Source of the DNA: CAYLZO01 sp964387775
Lineage (GTDB): Bacteria; Chloroflexota; Anaerolineae; JAAYZQ01
Direction of reading: 5' to 3'
DNA length: 13,257 bases
Assembly (NCBI GenBank): GCA_964387775.1
Contig: CAYLZO010000149.1
Span: 1-13,257 of the forward strand
Made by a program: the position numbers and the translations under genes. Below are positions 4,002 through 12,284 of this stretch, in pieces. The notes beneath the pieces are model-generated. The model was given only the letters and a program-made list of their open reading frames with translations, did not search any database and was not told where the DNA came from. Position 1 is the first letter of the stretch. The number at the start of each line of letters is the position of its first letter.

Positions 4002-7000
4002 ATGTTTGAACCGGTACCCAATCAAGTGGATTTTGTCCAACAGGAGCACGAAGTGCTCGATTTCTGGGAGCGCACCGACGCCTTCCAGAAGCTACAACAG
4101 AAGAACCAGGGCAACGAGAAATTCTCGTTCATCGACGGCCCCATCACGGCCAACAACCCGATGGGCGTGCATCACGCCTGGGGCCGGGCCTACAAAGACA
4201 TCTTTCAGCGCTACCGGGCCATGCGCGGCTACGACCAGCGCTGGCAGAATGGCTTTGACTGCCAGGGCCTGTGGGTCGAGGTCAACGTCGAGCGGGAGAT
4301 GGGCTTTGAGACCAAGAAGGACATCGAGACCTACGGCCTGGAGCGGTTCGTCAACCTCTGCAAGCAGCGGGTGCTCGAATACTCGGCCGTGCAGACCCAA
4401 CAATCGATCCGCCTGGGCTACTGGATGGATTGGAACGACCAAGACTTTCTGCGGGAACTCAAGGCCCGAATGGACCAGGACCCGACCCAGGTCATCACCG
4501 TGGAGGGTCCCCACGGCCCGGTGACCGACACCGTGGAGATGATCGTCGGGCGGCTGGGCCTGCCCGAGCTGGGTGGCAGCTACTTTACCTTCAGCAACGA
4601 GAACAACTATATGATCTGGACGGCGTTGAAAAAATGCCACGACAACGGCTGGATCTACAAAGGCACCGACGTCATGCCCTGGTGCGCCCGCTGCGGCACC
4701 GGCATCAGCCAGCACGAGATCGTCACCGAGGGCTACCAGGAGCTGACCCACACCAGCGTCTTTTTGCGGTTTCCGCTGCGAAATCGCCCCGGTGAAGACC
4801 TGCTAGTCTGGACGACCACGCCCTGGACGCTGACCAGCAACGTCTCCGCAGCCGTCCATCCCGACCTGCCCTACGTGCTCGTAGAGCAGGGAGAGCATAG
4901 ATTCTGGCTGAGCAAGGGTGCCGTGGACAACGCCCTGCGCGGCTCCTTCCGCGTCCTCGACCAAAAGCCGGGCGCCGAGCTGGAGGGCTGGACCTACGAC
5001 GGTCCCTTCGACGAGCTGCCGGCCCAACAGGAGAGCGGCTCCGCCGAGGCCCATCGCGTCGTCCTGTGGGACGAGGTGGGCGAGGCCGAGGGCACGGGCA
5101 TCGTCCACATGGCCCCCGGCTGCGGCGCAGAGGACTATGAACTGGGCCGGGAACTGGGCCTGCCCGTCATCGCGCCGCTCAACGAAAATGGCGTGTTCAA
5201 GGAGGGCTTTGACTGGCTGACGGGCATGAGCGTCCACGAGACGGCCGAGCCCATCTTTGAAAACCTGGAGGAGAAGGGACTCTTCTACCGGCTGGAGGCC
5301 TATACTCACCGCTATCCCGTCTGCTGGCGCTGCCACGAGGAGCTGGTCTTTCGCCTGGTGGACGAGTGGTTCATCGACATGGGCGATCAGCTCGACAAGC
5401 CCTACGAGGCCGTGACCGACGAGGAAAAAGAGACCCGGCTGCGCTACCAGATCATGGAGGTTGTGCAGGACACGCGCTGGATCCCCGACTTTGGTTTCGA
5501 CCGGGAGATGGACTGGCTGCGCAATATGCACGATTGGATGATCTCCAAAAAGCGCTACTGGGGCCTGGCCCTGCCCATCTGGGAGTGCGAGGCGTGCGGC
5601 TGGTTCGACGTGATCGGCAGCAAGGAGGAGCTGCAAGCGCGGGCCGTGGCGGGCTGGGAGGCATTCGCCGGCCACCCGCCCCACCGGCCCCACGTGGACG
5701 CGGTCAAGGTCCGGTGCAAGGACTGCGGCGCGGCGGCGAGCCGCATCCCCGACGTGGGCAATCCCTGGCTGGACGCGGGCATCGTCGCCTACTCCACGCT
5801 GCGCTATCGCACCGACCGCGACTACTGGCGGCAGTGGTTCCCGGCCGACCTGATCACCGAGAGTTTCCCGGGCCAGTTCCGCAACTGGTTCTACTCGATG
5901 CTGGCCATGAGCACGATCATGGAGCGCAAGGCGCCCTTCGAGACCGTGCAAACCTACGCCACCCTCCTGGCCGAGGATGGGCGGGCCATGCACAAAAGCT
6001 GGGGCAACATGATCGAGTTCAACGAGGCGGCCGACACCATGGGCGTCGACGTCATGCGCTGGATGTACTGTGCCCACAAGCCCGAGACCAACCTGCTCTT
6101 TGGCTACCACCGCGCCGACGAGACCCGCCGCCGCTTCCTCATTCCGCTGTGGAACGTCTACTCCTTCTTTGTCACCTACGCCAACCTGGACAACTGGGAA
6201 CCCAGTTCGCAATTCACAATTCACAACGCACAACTGGCCGAATTGGACCGCTGGATCCTCGCCCGCCTCAACCAGGTCATCGCCCGGGTCACCGACCGCA
6301 TGGAAGAGTACGATCCCTACGGCGCGACGCTGGCCCTGGAGCCGCTGCTGGACGACCTGACCAACTGGTACGTGCGCCGCAGCCGCCGCCGCTTCTGGAA
6401 GAGTGAGCACGACGCCGACAAAGAGGCCGCCTACGCCACCCTGTACCACGTCCTGGTGACCCTGTCCAAGCTGCTGGCACCCGTAGTGCCCTTTGTCACC
6501 GAGGTGATGTACCAGAACCTGGTCCGCTCGGGAGCAGCGGATAACATGGCGGATGAAAACGCCTGCGAGAGCGTCCACCACTGCCCCTGGCCCGAGGCCG
6601 ACGAGGACGCCGTCGACCAGGAGCTGCTGGGCCAGATGGAACTGGCCATGCAGATCGCGACCCTGGGCCGCTCGGCGCGGAGCACGTCGGGTATCAAGCT
6701 GCGCCAGCCCCTGGCCCGGGCGCGGGTATACGCCGGGGCGGGTCCGGTGGGCCTCACGCCCAGCCTGGCCGAGCTGGTCACCGACGAGCTGAACGTCAAA
6801 GAGCTCGAATTCGTGGCCGAAGAGGCGGCGCTGGTCGAGTACGAGATCGGCCTGCTGCCCAACCTGCTGGGGCCGAAGCATGGGCCGCGCTTCCCGCTGC
6901 TGCGGCGGGCGGTGGCCGAGGCCGACGCCGAGGCCCTGGCCCGGCGCTTCGAGGCCGGCCTGAGCACCCTCGTCGAGCTGGACGACGAGGGCCCGCCGGT

Positions 7001-7376
7001 CGAGCTGCTGCCCGAGGAGGTGGACGTCCGCATCCAGGGCCGCGAGGGCTACGCCCTGGCCGAGGACAGGGGCATCGTCGTCGCCGTGGACGTGAGCCTG
7101 ACGCCCGGGCTGGCCCGCGAGGGCCTGGCCCGCGACCTGGTGCGCCGCATCCAAACCCTGCGCAAGGAAGCCGACTTTCAGCTCGACGACCGCATCGTCA
7201 CCTACTACGACGCCGACGAGGAACTGAACGACGTCGTCGCCGACTGGGGCCACTACATCCGGGAGGAGACGCTGAGCCGCGAGCTGGTGCGTGGCCCCGT
7301 GCCCCGCAACGTGCCCTGGGCCGAGTCGTTCACGCTCGACGGCCACCCGGTGATGCTGGGAGTCAAGAGGATCTGA
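4002..7376 (+). CDS. ileS: isoleucyl-tRNA synthetase
   Basis: Charges tRNA-Ile and edits misactivated valine. At 1124 residues it has a complete class I layout. The Rossmann start FIDGPITANNPMGVHHAWGR has HIGH replaced by GVHH (His58 retained). Next are metal knuckles C228xxC231 and C441xxC444, and the CP1 editing domain with TTPWTLTSN (from 272) and Asp378 in GAEDY. Two more CxxC pairs follow at 529 and 572. The KMSKS loop is replaced by AMHKSWGN (662-669). The anticodon-binding region contains NWYVRRSRRRFW, and the C-terminal extension LAREGLARDLVRRIQ is present. Variant HIGH and KMSKS sequences are, as I recall, a feature of a Chloroflexota clade. A GGAGGAGGA ribosome site precedes the ATG. 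Expression should follow the T-box. Residues 735-745 derive from a short inserted repeat. Confidence 0.96.
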   Translation: MFEPVPNQVDFVQQEHEVLDFWERTDAFQKLQQKNQGNEKFSFIDGPITANNPMGVHHAWGRAYKDIFQRYRAMRGYDQRWQNGFDCQGLWVEVNVEREMGFETKKDIETYGLERFVNLCKQRVLEYSAVQTQQSIRLGYWMDWNDQDFLRELKARMDQDPTQVITVEGPHGPVTDTVEMIVGRLGLPELGGSYFTFSNENNYMIWTALKKCHDNGWIYKGTDVMPWCARCGTGISQHEIVTEGYQELTHTSVFLRFPLRNRPGEDLLVWTTTPWTLTSNVSAAVHPDLPYVLVEQGEHRFWLSKGAVDNALRGSFRVLDQKPGAELEGWTYDGPFDELPAQQESGSAEAHRVVLWDEVGEAEGTGIVHMAPGCGAEDYELGRELGLPVIAPLNENGVFKEGFDWLTGMSVHETAEPIFENLEEKGLFYRLEAYTHRYPVCWRCHEELVFRLVDEWFIDMGDQLDKPYEAVTDEEKETRLRYQIMEVVQDTRWIPDFGFDREMDWLRNMHDWMISKKRYWGLALPIWECEACGWFDVIGSKEELQARAVAGWEAFAGHPPHRPHVDAVKVRCKDCGAAASRIPDVGNPWLDAGIVAYSTLRYRTDRDYWRQWFPADLITESFPGQFRNWFYSMLAMSTIMERKAPFETVQTYATLLAEDGRAMHKSWGNMIEFNEAADTMGVDVMRWMYCAHKPETNLLFGYHRADETRRRFLIPLWNVYSFFVTYANLDNWEPSSQFTIHNAQLAELDRWILARLNQVIARVTDRMEEYDPYGATLALEPLLDDLTNWYVRRSRRRFWKSEHDADKEAAYATLYHVLVTLSKLLAPVVPFVTEVMYQNLVRSGAADNMADENACESVHHCPWPEADEDAVDQELLGQMELAMQIATLGRSARSTSGIKLRQPLARARVYAGAGPVGLTPSLAELVTDELNVKELEFVAEEAALVEYEIGLLPNLLGPKHGPRFPLLRRAVAEADAEALARRFEAGLSTLVELDDEGPPVELLPEEVDVRIQGREGYALAEDRGIVVAVDVSLTPGLAREGLARDLVRRIQTLRKEADFQLDDRIVTYYDADEELNDVVADWGHYIREETLSRELVRGPVPRNVPWAESFTLDGHPVMLGVKRI
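6202..6237. repeat. in-frame ATTCACA-type repeat inside ileS
   Basis: CAATTCACAATTCACAACGC is a degenerate heptamer run inside the coding region. It is bounded by the inverted pair CCAGTT/AACTGG and encodes SSQFTIHNAQL. It falls in the linker between the catalytic core (DNWEP) and the anticodon-binding domain (LDRWILARL), where extra residues should be tolerated. Its AT-rich composition is unlike the surrounding GC-rich ileS codons. Confidence 0.6.
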
Positions 7377-7380
7377 GTCC

Positions 7381-7416
7381 CGAGGGGCAACGTATCGGGA
7401 GATGCGTTGCCCCTCG
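7381..7416 (+). terminator. hairpin after ileS, terminator-like
   Basis: CGAGGGGCAACG and its exact complement CGTTGCCCCTCG enclose a 12-base loop, starting five bases after the ileS stop. The stem is strong, but no T-run follows, so it may act as a 3'-end protecting stem or a weak terminator instead of a full intrinsic terminator. Confidence 0.5.
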
Positions 7417-7424
7417 ATCCTATC

Positions 7425-8521
7425 ATGCGACGGATCGCGGGACTCGTCACTGCTGTATGCGTGCTGAACACCGCCGCCGTGGTCGGCTGGCAGGTGCTTC
7501 GCCTGGCCTTTGGCGACCGCTGGTGGTAGCTGGCCGCGCTCAACGTCTCGAGCCCCTAACCCGGCCAGAGCCGGAACCAAAAGGGCAAAACGCCGTCCAC
7601 AAAATCCTTGCTCAATGTGTCAGGATTTCATGGGTTAGGCCCTATCTGTTCCTGCCGGTGGCGGTGCTTTTGCCCCTGGCGCTCGTTCATCGACGGCGGT
7701 GGGCCATCGCAGCCGCGTTGGTGCCGCTCGCCATCTTTTTGTTGCTCTACGGCGGACTGTTCCTGCCCCGGTTCCAGCCGGGCTTTGCAAACGGCGCCGA
7801 GGTGTTGCGGGTGATGACGTGGAACATCTTGTACACCAACGACGACGGCGCAGCCATCGCCCGGCGGATCGAGGGAGCCGAGCCCGACGTGATCTGCTTC
7901 CAGGAACTGGTCCCGGCCATGGCCGCCGACCTGATCGGCCGGCTGGGGGACGAGTATCCTTACCGCGTGCTGCTGGTGGAGAATGACGTCACCGGCCTGG
8001 GCGTCTTTAGCCGCTACCCGCTACGCGATGAAGGCGAGGTCCCCGATCCTGCCTGGAAGCACGGCGCCCAGGTCGTGGCCGTCGAGTTCGAAGGGGAATC
8101 GGCCCTGCTGCTCAACGTCCACGCGGTGTCGTCGTGGCTGCCCCTGGGTGCCAGGGGCAGGGCCAGCTTTGAGTGGACCTTCCGCCTGCGCGAGGAGCAA
8201 GTCCGGCGCTGGATGGCGCGCGTGGACCGGCACGATGGCCCGGTCGTCGTCGCCGGCGATTTCAACTTGACCGACCAGAACGCGGCGTATCGCCCGCTGG
8301 ACGCAAGCCTGGACGACGCATTCCGGCGCGCCGGCCGGGGCTGGGGCCATACCTTCCCGGCGGACGCTGAGCAGTGGCGAGGCATCCCGGTGCCCCGCCG
8401 GCTCTGGCGCCTGGACTACGTCTGGTACTCGGACCACTGGCAGGCACTGGAGGCCCACGTCGGCCCGTGGGACGGCCAATCCGACCACCTGCCGATCGTG
8501 GCCGATCTGGTTCTACCGTAG
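7425..8521 (+). pseudogene. membrane-anchored EEP-family hydrolase, broken near its N-terminus
   Basis: Endonuclease/exonuclease/phosphatase proteins cut phosphodiesters in nucleic acids or lipids. From about 7640 one frame reads two hydrophobic segments (PYLFLPVAVLLPLAL and AALVPLAIFLLLYGGL), then the catalytic domain: MTWNILYTND, DVICFQEL, NVHAVS, GDFNLTD and SDHLPIVAD, apparently complete. The expected N-terminus (MRRIAGLVTAVCVLNTAAVV, a first hydrophobic helix, then GDRWW) is in another frame from ATG 7425. It ends at TAG 7527, and a second stop lies at the insertion. Removing 86 bases (7557-7642) rejoins LAALNVSSP to YLFLPV in frame. The remaining nonsense codon looks like TGG to TAG. 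No good start with a ribosome site serves the downstream frame, though GTG codons near 7658 exist. A residual product is possible. Confidence 0.7.
7555..7639. mobile_element. 85-bp insertion with CCTAACCC/GGGTTAGG ends in the EEP gene
   Basis: Terminal inverted repeats of eight bases bound a sequence that interrupts the hydrophobic N-terminus of the EEP gene. Inside are two small stems: CCGGC/GCCGG near the left end and AAATCCT/AGGATTT (7602-7608 and 7622-7628) near the right end. CCCTA is present at both borders (7554-7558 and 7640-7644), a possible five-base target duplication. Removing 86 bases restores the reading frame. It is unlike the GACGTC palindromes, so it would be a second element type. 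No coding capacity is visible. Confidence 0.55.
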
Positions 8522-8556
8522 CGACCCGGGGGTTTCTCTCTAGGCGAGGCACATTC

Positions 8557-11172
8557 ATGTTTGACGAATTGCGGGCTGGGACCAGTTTCATCCGAATGGA
8601 AGAAGAAGTACGGCGCTCCTGGCGGCGGCACGAGGTGCCCGAGGCCGTCGCTGCTGTCCGTCGCGATGGGCTGCCCTACACCCTCCTCCAGGAGCCGGTG
8701 CCGGTGGTGGGCCGGCCCCTCGCCGACCAGGTGCGCCTGCTGGCCACCGCCGACCTGCTGGCCCGCTACCGGACCATGCGCGGCGACGCCGTCGAGCGCC
8801 GGGCCGGCTGGGCCGGGCACGGCCTGCCGGTGGAGGTCGCCGTGGAACAGGCGCTGGGGCCGGCCCTCGGCGGCTACGACCTGGCCGAGTTCAACGCCGC
8901 CTGCCGGGAGGCCGCCCTCGACGGCATCGCCCGGGCCGAAGCCCTGGCCGAGCGGCTCGCCGTGTGGCTGGACCCCGACGAGACCTACTCCACGCTGGCG
9001 CCCCGGTCCATCGGCGCGGCCTGGGCCGCTTTCCACAAGCTGTGGGAGGCGGGGCGACTGCAGCACAGCCGCCGCGTCGTCCCCCTCTGTCCCCGCTGCG
9101 CCACGCCTCTCTCGACGGCCGAAGCCGCGCGCCGGGCCACCGAGGTCGAGGCCCGATCCGTGTGGGTCCGCCTGCCCTGGGTCGGCGAGGCCGATACCTA
9201 TCTCTCGGTCTTTGTCCGGGAGCCGTGGCAGCTCGTGGCCCTGAGCGGCCTGGCCGTGCACCCTGAGGCCCGGCTGGCCCTCGTCGAGGTGAGCAGCGGA
9301 GGCCGGCGCCCGCCCGCCCGATTGCTCGTGGCGGAACGTGCACTGGATCGAGCCTTTGCCTCCCCGCCCCAGGTGGCTCGCTGGCTCGCGGGCCGGGCGC
9401 TGCGGGGTGCCCACTATCGCCCGCCCTTTACTTTTCTCCCGGCGGAGGAGGGGCTCGGCCGAGTCCTGGTCAGCGACGAGGTGCCGGCCGGGGAGGGCCG
9501 CGGCCTGTGGCCGGTGACGCCCGCCTTTGACCCGCTGTCGCTGTCCCTGGCCCAAACCCACGGCCTGCTCGACGAAAGCTTGTTGGACGATTGGGGGCGC
9601 CTCGACGACGCCGTCACCCCCTGGCGCGGGCTCTCGCCGGAGGATGCAGAACCCCTCATCGTCGAGGACCTGCGGGTGCGGGGGCTCCTCCTCCGCGAAG
9701 AGGCCGGGACGCGGCCGCGCGCCATCTGCCCCTACTGCGATACCCCGCTGCTGACACAGGCCCGCACCGTCTGGTCCGTGGAGACGGGGAGCGGTCCCTG
9801 GGTCGTGGGCCGCGACCGGGCCTGGGGCAGCCCGCTGCCCATCTGGACCTGCGAGGACTGTGGGGAGCAGGCCTGCGTGGCCGGCCTGGACGACCTGGCC
9901 CGCCGGGCCGGGCTGGAGGCCCAGGCCATCGACCTCCACCGGCCGGCCGTGGACCGGATTGCCATTCCTTGCCCGGCGTGCGGGGAGACCATGCGCCGCG
10001 TCCCGGAGGTGGCCGACGCCGATTTTGAGGCAGCCGTCCTCCCCCAGACGATGTCTCCCCGGCCGGGGCCGGCCAACCTGGCCGTCGGGTTGGGCGACGA
10101 GCACCTGGGCTGGCTGGGCAATCTGACCGAGTTGAGCGCCCTGTTGCACGACTCGTTGGCCTGGGAGCGGGCCAGCGCCCTGGCGGACGGCGAACGCGGC
10201 GCAGACTGGAAACCCGCGCCCGGCACGCCGACCGCCGCCCTCCGCTGGGCGGCGTACACCGGCACCTCTCCCGACCGGGCCGAAGAGGCGTTCCTCCACC
10301 CCCTTTGGGAGCTGGGCACCGCGCTGGCCGAGGCTCAGTCTCCTTCTCGGCCGCGCCGGCCAAGCACCGAGCAGGCCTTTCTTGACCGCTGGCTCCAAGC
10401 TCGCCTGCAACGGGCCATCGGCGCGGTGACAGAGGCCCTCGAGGCCGCCGAGCCCCGGCGGGCGGCGAGGGAGCTCGAATCTTTGGCCCGCGCGCTCGCC
10501 GAAGTATATCTGCCGCACCGATTCGGCGGCGGGGGCGAGAGCCTCAAGCCCCTCGCCCTGTTGCTGGCGCCCTTTCTTCCCCACCAGGCCGAGATCCTCT
10601 ATCGCCAGGCCACACTCCCTTCGTCCGAGAGCGTGCACCTGGCCGCCTGGCCGGGCCACGAGCCGGCGCCGGCGGACCCCGTGTTGCTGGCCATGATGTC
10701 CCTGATCCGGCGATTGGTCGCCCTGGGGCTGGAGGCCCGGCGTCAAGCCGGCGTCGAGCCAGACCAACGGCTGCCCAGGGCCTGGATCGGCGTCTATACG
10801 GCGCAGGCCGCTACGTTTTCGGCTGTGCTGCCCTTCCTGTCGCTGCTGACCGAGATGCTGGGCGTCGGCAAAGTCGAGTTTACAGCCGAGGCCGTGACAA
10901 AGGTCAGGTGGCAGATCGTTCCAAAGCGAGAGCAAGCCTGGGCCGAGCGGCGCGTCGCGCCCCGCGAGATCGAGGCGGCCTTCGCCGCGTTGGAAGCGCG
11001 AGAGGCCGCCCAGGTGGTCTCTCAACTGTGGAAGGGCTTGAGCACGAGTCTGTTGGTCGGGGAGCGTAGCATCACGCTGCTGCCCCAAGATGTGGTGTTT
11101 CGCCCTAGAGCCGGGCCGGGCTGCGCCGCCGCTGCCCGAGAAGGGCACTTGCTCATCCTGGAAGTGGGTTGA
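8557..11172 (+). CDS. IleRS-like protein lacking catalytic and editing motifs
   Basis: An uninterrupted 871-residue frame that aligns with the IleRS upstream. The first 76 residues align without a gap and include the shared RYRxMRG. HIGH (GVHH in the IleRS, 55-58) reads LADQ here, the KMSKS region (AMHKS) reads GADWK near residue 550, the editing TTPWTL reads VREPWQL, and the GAEDY aspartate is gone. The anticodon-domain WYVRRSRRRFW motif is also replaced. In contrast all four CxxC knuckles remain (178/181, 391/394, 432/435, 472/475), as does HGLPVEV, which is closer to canonical IleRS than the neighbouring ileS. The C-terminal LAREGL extension is missing. Synthesis of Ile-tRNA is very unlikely. 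A tRNA-binding, regulatory or IleRS-partner role is speculation. GGCGAGG precedes the ATG, 35 bases after the EEP gene. I do not recognise a described family. Confidence 0.82.
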   Translation: MFDELRAGTSFIRMEEEVRRSWRRHEVPEAVAAVRRDGLPYTLLQEPVPVVGRPLADQVRLLATADLLARYRTMRGDAVERRAGWAGHGLPVEVAVEQALGPALGGYDLAEFNAACREAALDGIARAEALAERLAVWLDPDETYSTLAPRSIGAAWAAFHKLWEAGRLQHSRRVVPLCPRCATPLSTAEAARRATEVEARSVWVRLPWVGEADTYLSVFVREPWQLVALSGLAVHPEARLALVEVSSGGRRPPARLLVAERALDRAFASPPQVARWLAGRALRGAHYRPPFTFLPAEEGLGRVLVSDEVPAGEGRGLWPVTPAFDPLSLSLAQTHGLLDESLLDDWGRLDDAVTPWRGLSPEDAEPLIVEDLRVRGLLLREEAGTRPRAICPYCDTPLLTQARTVWSVETGSGPWVVGRDRAWGSPLPIWTCEDCGEQACVAGLDDLARRAGLEAQAIDLHRPAVDRIAIPCPACGETMRRVPEVADADFEAAVLPQTMSPRPGPANLAVGLGDEHLGWLGNLTELSALLHDSLAWERASALADGERGADWKPAPGTPTAALRWAAYTGTSPDRAEEAFLHPLWELGTALAEAQSPSRPRRPSTEQAFLDRWLQARLQRAIGAVTEALEAAEPRRAARELESLARALAEVYLPHRFGGGGESLKPLALLLAPFLPHQAEILYRQATLPSSESVHLAAWPGHEPAPADPVLLAMMSLIRRLVALGLEARRQAGVEPDQRLPRAWIGVYTAQAATFSAVLPFLSLLTEMLGVGKVEFTAEAVTKVRWQIVPKREQAWAERRVAPREIEAAFAALEAREAAQVVSQLWKGLSTSLLVGERSITLLPQDVVFRPRAGPGCAAAAREGHLLILEVG

Positions 11173-11220
11173 TCGTAGCCAAAACGTAGCTTTTGCACTG
11201 CCCATAACCAAAGATGCGAC

Positions 11221-11249
11221 TTGCCGATTTTTGAACGTTAGAGTACAAT
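11221..11249 (+). promoter_or_regulatory. promoter of the TraR/DksA-lspA-rluD group
   Basis: TTGCCG (11221-11226), 17 bases, then TACAAT (11244-11249). It lies in the 117-base gap after the IleRS-like gene, with a predicted start near 11256 and a GGAGG ribosome site before the next ATG. I see no terminator in this gap. Confidence 0.65.
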
Positions 11250-11289
11250 AGAGGACCTGTAGGAACGAGTAACTGGATCTGGAGGGAAT

Positions 11290-11640
11290 ATGGCAGTCAG
11301 AAGTCCTGAGGTGTTACGTTCCTTTTTGGAGAGCGAGCAAAATCGCCTGCAGGCCGTGCTTACCCAGATAGACGCTGAGGGCGGAAACAATCTGGGGTAC
11401 GGCAATCACATGGCCGACGACGCCAGCGAAGCCTTTGAGCAGGCCAAGGAAATGGCCCTGCACCAGAACGCGCAAGAACTGCTGGAGAAGGTTAACCACG
11501 CCCTGGCGCGGTTCGAGCAAGGCGCCTATGGCATCTGCGAGCTGTGCAAGACCGACATCGATCCAGCGCGGCTAAAAGCCTTGCCCTACGCCACGCTCTG
11601 CCTGCGCTGCCAGCAGCGACACGCAGTGAAACGCGCATAG
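11290..11640 (+). CDS. TraR/DksA-family C4 zinc-finger protein
   Basis: A 116-residue protein: an N-terminal coiled-coil-like helical hairpin with acidic residues at its tip (MADDASEAFEQA, 41-52), then a four-cysteine finger with C83xxC86 in YGICELC and C104xxC107 in TLCLRC. DksA-type proteins bind in the RNA polymerase secondary channel and modulate initiation. Short Gram-positive-like members of this layout are often of unknown role. The tip carries the DD of the ADDASE motif, so polymerase modulation is plausible but not shown. GGAGG lies six bases before ATG. lspA follows with a seven-base gap, implying co-transcription. Confidence 0.88.
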   Translation: MAVRSPEVLRSFLESEQNRLQAVLTQIDAEGGNNLGYGNHMADDASEAFEQAKEMALHQNAQELLEKVNHALARFEQGAYGICELCKTDIDPARLKALPYATLCLRCQQRHAVKRA

Positions 11641-11646
11641 AATCCC

Positions 11647-12219
11647 TTGCGAACGAGGAAGCTTCTTAACTGGCTATTGCTTTTCGGCCTCGCCCTGGCC
11701 CTCTTGGCCCTGGACCAGGGGACCAAAGTGCTGGTTCGACAGAATCTGGCCGTGGGCGAGTCCTGGGCGCCGCTCCCGGCCCTGGCCAAAATATTCACCA
11801 TTACCCACGTGCGAAATACCGGCGTGGCCTTTGGACAGTTGGCCGGCCTGGGCTGGTTGTTCATGATCGTCAACTTTGTCGTGCTGATCGGCATCCTCGT
11901 CTACTATCCCCAGATCCCCGCCGGGCAATGGCCGATGCGCGTGGCCTCGGGCCTGATCATGGCCGGCGACCTGGGCAACGTCATCGACCGCCTGCGAACC
12001 GCCTTCCTCGCCGTCCAGCACACCGGCAGCCTGTGGACGGCCCTGCCCAGGGCCTACGTCACCGACTTTTTTGACTTTAAGGTCTGGCCCGTCTTTAACG
12101 TGGCCGACCTGTGCGTGGTCTCCGGAGTCGTTCTCTTGGGCTGGATGCTCTGGCGGATGGAGCAGGCCGAAATGGCCCAGGAAGCAAGGACCAATGAGCC
12201 AATGGCAAATGACCAATGA
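11647..12219 (+). CDS. lspA: lipoprotein signal peptidase (signal peptidase II)
   Basis: Integral-membrane aspartyl protease that removes signal peptides from prolipoproteins. The 190 residues include four hydrophobic segments (about 8-24, 65-87, 96-112 and 145-168). Family motifs are visible: LDQGTK, VRNTGVAFG, GDLGNVIDRL, and the catalytic aspartates Asp140 in VTDFFDF and Asp154 in FNVADL. About 20 extra residues separate DRL from VTDF. The previous stop codon is in frame, so the only sensible start is TTG at 11647. It lacks a clear ribosome site, which suggests re-initiation after the TraR/DksA stop. The last residues, NEPMANDQ, are encoded by a tandem repeat. Confidence 0.93.
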   Translation: MRTRKLLNWLLLFGLALALLALDQGTKVLVRQNLAVGESWAPLPALAKIFTITHVRNTGVAFGQLAGLGWLFMIVNFVVLIGILVYYPQIPAGQWPMRVASGLIMAGDLGNVIDRLRTAFLAVQHTGSLWTALPRAYVTDFFDFKVWPVFNVADLCVVSGVVLLGWMLWRMEQAEMAQEARTNEPMANDQ

Positions 12220-12232
12220 GCCGATGGCCAAC
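12189..12232. repeat. tandem 22-bp repeat across the lspA stop codon
   Basis: Two copies of a unit starting GACCAATGAGCC (12189-12210 and 12211-12232) differ at three positions. The first copy and part of the second are translated as the end of LspA, and the stop codon lies in the second. The unit resembles the AATGACC-type short repeats often seen between genes, here drawn into the reading frame. Confidence 0.7.
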
Positions 12233-12284
12233 TTGCAAGGTCGAGCGCCGGGGCAGGGGATGGCCCCGGTTTTGATTTAGAACG

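Noticed and set aside
4803..7580. 925-residue minus-strand open frame opposite ileS
   Set aside because: It mirrors ileS codons and has the low-complexity composition typical of antisense frames. No start context or family motif.
8557..11172. Calling this gene a functional valS, leuS or second ileS
   Set aside because: Both ATP-binding signatures and the editing residues are missing, so an active synthetase call is not supported.
8416..11211. 931-residue minus-strand open frame opposite the IleRS-like gene
   Set aside because: Antisense shadow. The plus frame shows clear IleRS homology and four CxxC pairs.
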